From: Guadua angustifolia
Taxonomy: Eukaryota; Streptophyta; Magnoliopsida; Poales; Poaceae
DNA length: 64,000 nt
Assembly: GCA_036346375.1 (NCBI GenBank)
Contig: CM070518.1
Coordinates: forward strand, 3,542,182 to 3,606,181
Reading direction: 5' to 3'
The notes below the pieces were generated by a model. It searched no databases. It saw only the letters and a list, made by a program, of their open reading frames with translations, and was not told where the DNA came from. The translations under genes were made by a program, and so were the position numbers. Below, one piece after another: positions 55,326-64,000 of this stretch. The stretch's first letter is position 1. Each line of letters opens with the position of its first letter.

Positions 55326-57610
55326 ATGGTGATGGACAAATATTCCACTAAGCCTCCCATCTTTTCTGGAGTTGATTTTCCTTTCTGGAAGTCCTGAATG
55401 GAGTCGTACATCCTTGCGCAGGGCTTCCTGATATGGCAGAAGGTGAAGCTCCCGTTTGAAGTTCCTACCAATGAGAACGTCATGGCTAACAATTTGGTTG
55501 ACGTTGAGGCAAATGCTAAGGCAAGGAATATCCTCATATAGGGCCTTAGCCGTATTGAGTACAATAGTATCTCTCACCTTCGTTCTACTCACGAGATCAA
55601 GGTGACCCTCGATGCTTACTATGACGACACCACTCAAATCAAGATAGTGAGACAAGACCAATATAAGTGTGAATACAACAAATTTGAACAACACGCTAGT
55701 GAGACCCTTGGTGAGTGCTTTGGTTGTTTTACAATAATTTTGAGTGATCTTCGTGCAGTTCGTTGCACATACCCTGACTCGGAGAATGCTCGACACTTCT
55801 TGACAGCACTTGATCATTAGGATTGGGAGATGAAGGTGACCACCATCAAGAACACCACAGACTTATCGACCCTGACTCTTCATGGGCTTTACTCCCAGCT
55901 CAAGGCTCATGAGATTGATGTTGTCTCTCATAAGACAAAGTCGTAATCGATGGCCTTGGTCACCGATTCCATTGGATCCATTTCTGAGACTTCTGTTGGT
56001 TTCTCTCTTTCCGCCCTTTATGAGCTAAGTGATGAACAACTGAATAAATTTCTAGAAAATGAACTTGCTTTATTAGCTCACAAATTTTCTCATGCCTACA
56101 AAGGGTGAGGAAGAGAAAGAGAGGTGGCATGATCACTTGCTTCAAGTGTGGTGGCCCCAACCATTCGAGCGAACTACTCTAAGCTAGAGATGGGCAAGAA
56201 CGACGCCAGCGGTTTCGGAAAGAACGACAACATCAACAAGAACCCAACAAGAAACCTTCGGTTTGCGTCCTGGCACGTGAGAAGAAGTACCGCAACTTCT
56301 CAAAGAACAAGAAGCGACTTCGACACAGAGACCTGGAGCGACGAGGGCGGGAATGATCCGCAAGAGAAGAACAAGAGCGGTGATGACTTCACCGGGATGT
56401 GCTTCATAGCGAATGCTAATGGCAATAGCGACTTTGAGCTCTACAATGACTCGGACGAGGTACCCATCTATGACTAGCTTAATGAAGCTTTCTGCAAATT
56501 ATGGAAATTTCATGCTAGAGCTAGAGCTAGGTGTATAGAGCTAGAGAAGGAAGTAGGTACCTTGACACGAGAGTTAGCTTCACATAGATCTTCTTCCTCC
56601 CGAGCCTCTAATGATTGTTCTCTATGTGATGCCTTACTTGTGGATCTTGAGAACGTAAGGACTGCATGATAGTGTAGTTTCTAAGCTTGAGAGTTTTAGG
56701 TCGAAGAATGCTAGTACTTATTCTATTGATATTATTTCTGTAGATGTTAGTTTTCTTTATGCTTACACTAGCGCATCATATGAAAATTGCCCTAAATTTC
56801 TTGCTGAAATTGATATCATGAGCACTAACCTTAGAAAGCTATCTACTAGAAACAATGAACTTGAATTGCATGTTTCTAAGGACTCAGTTAGCTCATGCGA
56901 GAGCTATAGGCAACCAAAACTTGACAATGAATCTTTAAATATCAAGTGCATTGAACTTGCTAAGGACTAACTAGTTAAGTCACAAGAAAGTTGCTTATGA
57001 TGTGTTGAGATTGAGGGGGATTTGGATAAAATCCAAGTCGAACTTAGGAAGAAGCTAGAGGTCCAAACCTTTAGGATTAGAAATGCTTCTTGCATAGCTT
57101 GTGAGGCCCTCAAGATTGAGGTAGTCGTACTGAGAGAGAAAAATGCACATTCTAATAGTTCTTCTTTATTTGGTTCTTCTCCATCTCCTTCCCTTTGTTC
57201 TTCTTGTGCCTCTCTTCTAGGAGTGTGAGTATCTCATAAGCACTCTTAAAAAGTTTGTAGGTGAAAAGAAGAAACTCTCGTGCTAGACTAGTCCAAGATT
57301 AGTAAATTCAATCAAGGTTTAGGATTTGACTATTTTGAGCACGCTAGGACTCATCCCCATACCATTGTAAGTGGCTCCAAGAGTGGAGAGATTGTGCTTT
57401 CTCCTAGGGTGAGTACTACTATGTTTAGGTCTGCTGGGGTTGTCCATAGGATTTCTGACCAGAAAGTTGCTGCTCCTGCTGCTTTTGCCTCTAACAAGGC
57501 GAAGTACTCATGCACCTTCTATCAAAAGGATGGTCACCTAGTGGATTTCTGCTTCAAGCGTGTCAAGATCACGAGGCGTGAGCATATTCGTGCCCTTAGG
57601 GGTATTTAGG
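55326..57610 (+). pseudogene. Copia gag region
   Basis: Starts ATGGTGATGGACAAA (MVMDKYSTKPPIFSGVDFPF), the usual copia GAG opening. Stops follow at about 55396 and 55540. Further blocks include TLGECFGCFTIILSDL (about 55700), a degenerate zinc knuckle CFKCGGPNHSS (about 56135) and a second knuckle-like CTFYQKDGHLVDFCFKR (57510-57560) that has lost its second Cys. A long Ser-rich and coiled-coil middle part (56500-57230) is typical of SIRE-type GAG. Broken at many sites. Confidence 0.65.
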
Positions 57611-58049
57611 GTCATCCCCGGGCTCTGGGTGCTCCTAAGGCATACACTGCTACTAGACAGGATAGAGTGTCGCCTATTTTTGAGTAGCGTTTAGGACTTG
57701 GATTTCATGCTGTTCATTTGAGTTTTCATCCTGGATCTGCTCTTGGTCAGTCTCTCCACCGTCCTTTTGATATTCCTCATGTTTCTCCTCGAGGTAGATA
57801 TCAGTGGCGTCCAGCCTTTGCACGACAGCGGGCCAACCCAGCTCTAGCTTCTAGATCTTCTGCTATGGTTGCTTCTGGTCTTGTAAGAGTAGAGTATCAG
57901 AGAGACACTAGAGTCCAATCTTTTGCTTCTGTGGCTGGTATTTTGGGATGTCGTGTGGTTCAGTATTAGGTTCCTAGATCTTCTCTTTGTCCCAATACTG
58001 AGTCATTTCTCTCTTGTGTGTTGACTAGGTTTGTAGGATAGGGAAGGGA

Positions 58050-58972
58050 GAAGTGTGGATCGTTGACTCTAGTTGTTCTCGCCATATGACCGGATACTCT
58101 AGATGGTTCTCTTCCCTAGTCCGAGCTCCCGGTGATGAGTTGATCACTTTTGGGGATGCTTCATCAGGTAGAGTCATTGCAAAAGGTACTATCTGCATTA
58201 ATGACAATTTCATTTTTAAGGAAGTTGCCTTAGTGAGTAAGCTGTAATACAATTTGCTATCTGTTTCTCAGCTTATCGATGACTATTTTAAGATAAGTTT
58301 TAAGAGTAGTGTCTATAGAATCCTTGATTCATCAAAAGAGTTAGTTTGCGAGATTTCTAGATTTAGGAGAGTCTTTCATGTTGACTTTTCTGCTTTTTCT
58401 GGAGACTCTCTTCGTTGTTTGATTGCTTTTGAGTCTCATGATCTCTCGTTCTGGCATTGAAGATTTGGTCACATTGACTTCGATCATTTGAACAGAGTTA
58501 GCAACCATGATCTCATTCGTGATTTGTCTAAACTCAAGTTGATCAAAGACTTAATTTACTCTCCTTGCCGATATAGTAAGATGGTTGCTGCTTCTATCCT
58601 CTAGTCACTATTGTGGTGATGATGCACCAGGATAACTTTTACATATGGACACTATTGGTCTAGCTAGAGTGTAGTCAGCGGATGGGAAGTGGTATGTTTT
58701 TGTCATTATCAATGATTTTTTGAGATATTCTTGAGTGTTTTTCATGGCCTCGAAAGATGAGTCTTTTACCTAATTCAGGGGTTTGGTCCAAAAGTTGTCT
58801 ATTGAGCTCCCTGGTGCCTTACGAGCTATACGCAGTGACAATGGCATGGAATTCAAGAATTCCTACTTTGAGAGCTTCTATGAGGAGTTAGGTGTAGAGC
58901 TTCAGTTTTCCTCTCCACACGTTCCTTAGGAAAATGGCGTAGTGGAAAGGAAGAATAGGATCTTGGTTGAAG
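58050..58972 (+). pseudogene. Copia protease and integrase region, cut at 58972
   Basis: WIVDSSCSRHMTGYSRWF (about 58050-58105) is the copia protease block with Asp-Ser-Ser. NLLSVSQLIDDYFKISF follows, then the GAG-pre-integrase zinc region (RFGHIDFDHLNRVS). The integrase core shows VIINDFLRYS, then AIRSDNGMEFKN and ENGVVERKNRILVE (58700-58970). The frame ends there, joined directly to a TGACATCC LTR start. Several in-frame stops. Confidence 0.75.
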
Positions 58973-61900
58973 TGACATCCCCAATTTCGGGTTTCTGCTA
59001 AAAGCTAATTTAAAATAATTAAATTCAAAATTTAGATTTTCCTCGGTTTTCTAATTAAGCTGGCATCTATATCCTTCTGAAATTGGAGTTCAATCCTTTA
59101 TCGTCCGCAAAGCCAAAATTTCAAATTCCGATCCTTATTCGAAATTTCGCCCGAGTTCCAAAATGCTCTAAAAATCTCAAAACCTATTGCATTAGGTTCC
59201 AAATATTCTATAATGATTTTGGGGATTTTTCCAAGATTTATAGAATCTCTCTGGTATTTTATCTCTCGTGCTTTCATCAAATCTATTATATTCATCCCGA
59301 AATTATCTAAATTCGAAAATTCATCCAAAATCAGCGAAACCAATTTTATTGGGTTCCATTTTATTATTTAGGATTTTTAGGATCTTTTCTGGTATTTTTA
59401 GATCTTGTTATCTATTTTATCTTGCGCGCTTTTAATTCAGCACTATTCATCGTCTTCAACCTCTAGCCATCCTATGAACAAAGTTTCCCATGTCTAGCTC
59501 CAACTTCAAACCCTTATATCTCTCAATATATTGCACCAAATCAAGTGAGGTCTGAAGCATCGTGACGGCGTCGTAATGGAGAGTAAATGCCCTGCTGTTA
59601 CCCATCATTAATCCGAGCGAAACGACCGTAATTAAGCGCTAATGACAATTTATTGCTCGGCCATTATGACGGGCGTTTCTTCACCTCACCGGACGTGCGG
59701 GTACTCAAAATTTGTGTATCAACGTCCTCTATCCCGTGCTCACTTTGCCCCATTGATTTAGTGCCGTTTCCCTTTCCAAAACTCGAGAAAAACTGACGCC
59801 CGACGTTCTCCAAAGACACTGGCGAGCCATCTTTTGCTCCAGTGAGTTTCTAGGTAAACCAACCGCGTCACTTTGTGCCCCTTGCTTTTGTGATCACAAC
59901 CATTCAATCGGATTTGATTTTCGTTGCAGTTTGACCCCGAATTTCAAGTTTGTTCATTGTCGGTTGTCGCTCCGTTCGTCGTCGATTTCTCCCGTTTGGG
60001 TATGATTCAATCCAATTCCTTGCACCCATAGGTTCCTCTAGATGTGTTCTAGCTAGTGCTCACCTTAATTTTGAGAAGAATCATGTTTTCGTGTGGATTT
60101 GGCCGTCGTGTCGTCGGCCCATTTTTGGCATCGCCGGACTCGTCGCCGCCGTGCCTTGTCCCAGCCTCCGCGTCGCCGGCCGCCATGTGCGTATGGTCTT
60201 CGCGCCTTCTGCCTTGCCGTGCCGGCCTCCTGCTGCCGACTGCCGCCTAATCGTGGTTTTGCCGCCATCACTGCAGGCCGCTCCTTGCCGCCTCTGGCGC
60301 TCGCCGCCCCCATCTGCCGAGCCCTCTCTCCCTTGGCCTCTCCCTCCATTGCACCCATGGCCTTTCTCTGTGTACAGACTCTTGAAGAAGAAGGCTTTTC
60401 TCAATGACGAGTGGGGCCCGCATGTAATAGTATAAGAAAAATCAGAAAATGGGGAAAAGAAAAGATGCCAAAGGAATATTCCCGAATTTCTATTTCCCAA
60501 TCCGATAGAATTCAAACAATTGTTTCTCCTCTGTCATAACTCCGAATCAAGTGATTCAAATTGCTAAATTCATCTAAATTCATTCTCTATCTACCAATAT
60601 TTTTATTATAATTTTTAGTTTTTGTTTATTTTATTTTATTCATTTCGTGCACCGTTTTGCGCGTAGTCAAAGAAGCGGTCGTCGTCGCCGATGAAGGAGA
60701 AGACCTTCAGAACAGCGCAGCGCACTTCGTTGATGAAGGCAAGTCTCCTTGATTCACGTTGATCCCATTGTTTATAACTGTTTTTATAAAATGTTTGCAA
60801 CATGCATGGCTATTTATATAAAATGATGATGTTAAAATGTAGGATGTTAGTTATACCCATTTCAAAATGACATCCTTGCTATTTGATTACCATGCCTTTG
60901 TAACCTTAGAATTTAATCATGAAATCATGTATCATGTGATTAACCTTGTTTAGTACGATAGACTGTGCTGAGGATTGATGTTGATCAAAATGCCTATGTT
61001 GGGATAAATTCTAAAATGTTGTTGAAATGTGTTTTATCGAACTGTAGCAAGGTGATTGCTGCTATGATTGTAAAATAAAAATAAAATAAAAATGGTTTAG
61101 GTTGGGGCGGAATGGTTTGTTGGGCGGGTGTGGATGGAGCACTGGTTCTGGTTTGTGAAAGCCGCCCTAATCAATTTAAGGACCGACACTTGTGATTGTC
61201 CAAACTGAGCACAACAGTACAACCACATGTCAAAATGGGCATGACCTGGCTGATTAATTTGTAGGAACCTAACTTAAACTCACCAGATGGTGGAATGTGG
61301 GTGCTGGATGGAGGAAAGTCATATGTTCCCACACGGCACAAGAGGGGACTTCTGTACTGGGTGGATGGAACCCTAACAGCGGTGAAACCTCAGCGGGTGA
61401 GTCGAGTTAGATGTATACATTGTAAAGGCCTTGTCATGATCTCTCTGCCGGCACACCAAAGGAAATGTGTTAATAGCTTGGCATTAAGAGTTGATCATGT
61501 CTTGTGGGTAAAGTGTACAATCTCTGCAGAGTATAAACAAACTATTTGAATAGCCGTGCCTACGGTCAAAGGCGGCGGATGCTTTCACATTGGTAGTCTT
61601 ATGTTTTCTTTTTAAAAATGAGTTTTTGGAATCCGAGAGTGGATGGAACTTTCGGGTGTGTCTCTGGCGGTTGGAGCCATGGGGTGGATGGAACCCTGAT
61701 CATTTTAAATTATGGCGATTAGAGCCTGTAGCTAGTGTTTGGTGGATAGAACCTTCACTAGAGTATATATAAATTCAAATGTTACAAATAATTGATAAAA
61801 CTACTTTACAAAAATTATACATGTATTGTTTAATAAAATTTTCTTTGTGCAAAATGAACCATACTAAGTCTCTCTTTGGGAAGCCCTACATGTTGCATAA

Positions 61901-62288
61901 TTTCCCAGACTTGCGGAGTACGTTTGTTCTTACATGCTACACAAATTTTGTCATCGGAGAATTACCAAGATGCAGTCGAAAACAATGAGTTCTATGACGA
62001 GGAGTTCATTGAAGATCGCCAAGATAACTAAGCGCGCGTTCCTAGTTTGTCAACTGTGGCGTCTTTTGGGTTTTATCTTGTTGTTTTTTTGTTTTCGCTG
62101 CTGTGAACTCTGGTCATGTGACCAGGAGATGTAATAAATAGCCATGTGGCTGGTACTTTATATTTAAGTTATTACTTCGTTCTGTTCAGTAATGATTCAT
62201 CACTGTTTGACTATGTGTACTAGCTACTGATCTGGGACTAGTACAGAAATACACAGGAGACTCCGGATGGTAAATCCAGGGCCTCACA
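58973..62288 (+). repeat. Chromovirus 5' LTR, about 3.3 kb
   Basis: Starts TGACATCCCCAATTTCGGG at the exact end of the copia frame and ends GGGCCTCACA. It includes a GC-rich block (60090-60410) with overlapping open frames that are probably not genes, and repeated GGTGGATGGAACCCT-like words (61340-61760). There is no second LTR in the window, so its limits rest on the junction and the primer site. Confidence 0.65.
61763..61771 (+). promoter_or_regulatory. TATA-like box in chromovirus LTR
   Basis: GAGTATATATAAATTC about 520 bp before the LTR end is the best TATA candidate for the element's transcript. Not supported by other evidence. Confidence 0.35.
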
Positions 62289-62292
62289 GAGG

Positions 62293-62305
62293 TGGTATCA
62301 GAGCC
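62293..62305 (+). other. Chromovirus primer binding site (tRNA-iMet)
   Basis: TGGTATCAGAGCC lies four bases after the LTR end and is complementary to the 3' end of initiator methionine tRNA. Confidence 0.9.
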
Positions 62306-62605
62306 TGGATGACTGTAGGACGTGACTTAGTTAGAATGGCAAAGCCTTAAGGATTAATATTTTTATAAAAATATACTTATAAAATTTTAAGTTCCTTTGC
62401 TTCTATCTTTTCTCGTTTTCTTGTCCTTACCTCATCCTTCATTTGAAATTTGTTTACTAACCTTGTCCGCTTCAAAATTTGTAGATGTCCTTACACCACC
62501 TTTGTCATCCGGAGGATTCTGTGAGGAGTTATTGATGAGAGTTGGGATTTGTTTGCACTCGTGCCCCCTTGGTTATAATTCGTGGAAAGTCTCACGCTAG
62601 GAGTC

Positions 62606-63246
62606 GATGACAAAGGAAGATCGAAAGTGGAGATATGCAGATGAGCCCTCCTCCGCTTGGGAGAAAGTTATCATGACAAGCTGGACGACACTCCATACCG
62701 GCTTTTTCCTTGTTACCAGGAGGGGAGGAGTCATAGCAGATTCAGGAGTTTGGATCGGGAGGCAGACCCTACAGTTGTGCATATGGGTTCTCTCATTCGG
62801 GCGCAGGATGAGGCCTATATCCATATATCTTATGAGCTTCAGGATGCATACAAGGATTTAGCTGCAGCCAGACAAGAGATTATTCAGCTGAAGGAGTTGC
62901 AGCAGGTAGCCGCTCCACCTCCACCAGTTCTTGTGCAGGAGGCACAACAGTCGGCACCACCCCCGCCAGCCCCCCGCCAGCCCCTGTCCAGGAGGATCTT
63001 CCACCTTGAGGGTTGACCCCAGATGCCCCGCGGGTCAAGCGTCGTTGTGGGCCATTGATCAGGAAGATTGCGCGCAAGTCAGTGCGCCGTGTGTGGGAGC
63101 GTTCAGAGGGTTCCACGGAGGTTTGCCAGGGATTCTTGGCTGCTCTGGTAGAGCCAAGTCCATCCCAGGCTGCTGGAGCAGTTCGCGTCAACAGTGAGGA
63201 GGATCCTTCCCCTCGTGTTCCTGAGGAGGGTGAAGGGAGTAGTTAG
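62606..63246 (+). pseudogene. Chromovirus leader reading frame of unknown function
   Basis: Starts near 62606 (MTKEDRKWRYADEPSSAWEK) and continues after a frame change as DEAYIHISYELQDAYKDLAA with a short coiled coil (ARQEIIQLKELQQ) and a Pro-rich part. After another shift it ends PSPRVPEEGEGSS at 63246. It does not look like a standard chromovirus GAG; the usual GR-rich GAG start is further on. I do not recognise the family. Confidence 0.45.
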
Positions 63247-63495
63247 TTTTAGTTCTTGTTATTAGCTTCTATCTTTTGTCCACATTAGAACGATAATAAT
63301 AATGTGTGATGGACTGTATCGTGCTTTATGCACTTGTGATACAGCCATCTTATCAAAACTATTTTATTTTAATTGAGATTTCAGTTGGTGTTTCTTTCTA
63401 TGCTGTTGTTCTTGTCTGGGATGTTGTTCAGTTTCCCTGTCTTCTTATCATTGCTTTTCCCTCTTTCCTTGTGCTGTTCTTGTCCTCTGTTCCAG

Positions 63496-63561
63496 ATGGA
63501 GAACCCAGGCAGAGGAAGGAGAGGTGGTCATGGTCGTGGTCGTGGCCGTGGAAGAGTGTAG
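63496..63561 (+). pseudogene. Chromovirus gag N-terminal remnant
   Basis: MENPGRGRRGGHGRGRGRGR followed by a stop at 63559-63561. A Gly/Arg-rich start is typical for Tekay-type GAG. The rest of gag and most of the protease are missing; sequence jumps within about 50 bases to the end of the protease-RT linker. Confidence 0.55.
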
Positions 63562-63595
63562 ATTCAAGAGGAAGTTCCTGTACAGCAGCAGTACA

Positions 63596-64000
63596 ATGAA
63601 AATAACCAAGTACAAGGGTCAGATAGACTGTGCTAGTAGAGCTATCTCCCTTACTAGTCCTGAGGGAATTCGAGTGGAGTTCCTGTCTAATCTCTCCTCT
63701 AAGGGGGGTAGTACCCTGAACCGACTAAAAGGTACATCTTTGGAAAATGTGCCCATAGTGAAGGAATACCCAAATGTATTCCCAGAAGATTTGCCTAGTA
63801 TGCCACCAGACCGGGATATTGAGTTTATTATTGAGCTTGTACCTGGTACAGCTCCTATCTCAAAAAGGCCTTACCGGCTACCTGCTAATGAGTTAGCAGA
63901 GATGAAGAAACAGATTGAAGAACTGCAGGAGAAAGGATTTATAAGACCAAGTTCATCACCTTGGGGTTCACCAGTAATCTTTGTGAAGAAGAAGGATGGT
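63596..64000 (+). CDS. Chromovirus protease-RT linker and start of reverse transcriptase (partial)
   Basis: An uninterrupted frame of 135 codons runs to the window end. It opens with YKGQIDCASRAISLTSPEG, the stretch that normally follows the protease, then VPIVKEYPNVFPEDLPSMPP, FIIELVPGTAPISKRPYRLP and GFIRPSSSPWGSPVIFVKKK, the N-terminal RT motifs of Tekay-type chromoviruses. The catalytic motifs lie outside the window. The ATG at 63596 is only the first in-frame Met after the deletion; the normal product is a polyprotein. Confidence 0.8.
   Translation, partial: MKITKYKGQIDCASRAISLTSPEGIRVEFLSNLSSKGGSTLNRLKGTSLENVPIVKEYPNVFPEDLPSMPPDRDIEFIIELVPGTAPISKRPYRLPANELAEMKKQIEELQEKGFIRPSSSPWGSPVIFVKKKDG

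Larger units (their letters stand above)
41948..58972 (+). mobile_element. Ty1/copia SIRE-type retrotransposon, interrupted and 3'-truncated
   Basis: A 5' LTR (41948-43462 plus 55127-55269 once the inserted Tat element is removed), a tRNA-iMet primer site (55272-55284), gag and pol remnants follow in the usual copia order. The body stops at 58972 in the integrase domain where a chromovirus LTR begins, so the copia 3' half and 3' LTR are not in the window. The lineage is called from the LTR end and primer site (CAATTGGTATCAGAG) and the GAG and protease sequences. Many stop codons show that it is old. Confidence 0.7.
58973..64000 (+). mobile_element. Ty3/gypsy chromovirus (Tekay/Del-like), runs off the window
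   Basis: A ~3.3 kb 5' LTR (58973-62288) is followed by a tRNA-iMet primer site, a leader frame of unclear type, a GR-rich gag start, and reverse transcriptase running off the window end. The RT opening and the very long LTR fit the Tekay/Del group. It is inserted into copia integrase. The 3' end is outside the window, so the element length is unknown. Confidence 0.75.

Noticed and set aside
60056..60515. Open frames in the chromovirus LTR
   Set aside because: Several phases and both strands are open at once in a GC-rich block, with no similarity to known protein families.

Overview
The window is nuclear DNA of a grass (Poaceae). It holds two intact-looking plant genes with GT-AG introns and typical cereal protein sequences, set in a deeply nested mass of cereal-type transposons: two CACTA elements, MITEs of several superfamilies, hAT remnants, a Ty1/copia element of SIRE type, a Ty3/gypsy Tat-lineage element and a Ty3/gypsy chromovirus of Tekay/Del type. 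Nothing bacterial, viral or organellar was seen. The genus cannot be fixed from the sequence alone.

Left part (1-8490). A chimeric segment carries fragments of two unrelated genes on the minus strand: the 3' part of a PP2A B56 regulatory-subunit gene with a 1-base frameshift (1-256), and one 49-nt exon of a mitochondrial carrier gene (6343-6391). A GC-rich head ends in a Helitron-like 5' terminus at 7166. A 4.7 kb CACTA element (1254-5984, target duplication TCA) lies between the fragments. Two related MITE copies follow, then about 200 bp that look like the original promoter and leader of the CAMTA gene.

Middle (8491-38060). A 12.5 kb CACTA element (8491-20981, target duplication TCT) carries decayed TNP2-transposase and Ulp1-like-protease genes, a large fold-back and several tandem arrays. 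It sits 185 bp upstream of the start codon of a 13-exon calmodulin-binding transcription activator gene (CAMTA, 21167-29552, 1031 aa), so the gene has been parted from its old promoter by 12.5 kb. Downstream come degenerate ~170-bp repeats, several small elements, and a five-exon alpha/beta-hydrolase gene (33713-37311, 352 aa) with a Tourist-like MITE 111 bp upstream and a MULE-type palindromic MITE about 400 bp downstream.

Right part (38060-64000). This is a stack of insertions. A hAT transposase gene (39218-41948) is cut by a SIRE-type copia element (from about 41948). The copia 5' LTR is split by a Tat gypsy element (43463-55126). The Tat element carries a gene-like antisense reading region and is itself hit by a 604-bp hAT derivative (50896-51499). 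The copia body is then truncated at 58972 by a chromovirus with a ~3.3 kb LTR, whose reverse transcriptase runs off the window. Nearly all transposon genes here carry stops or frameshifts; the CAMTA and hydrolase genes do not.
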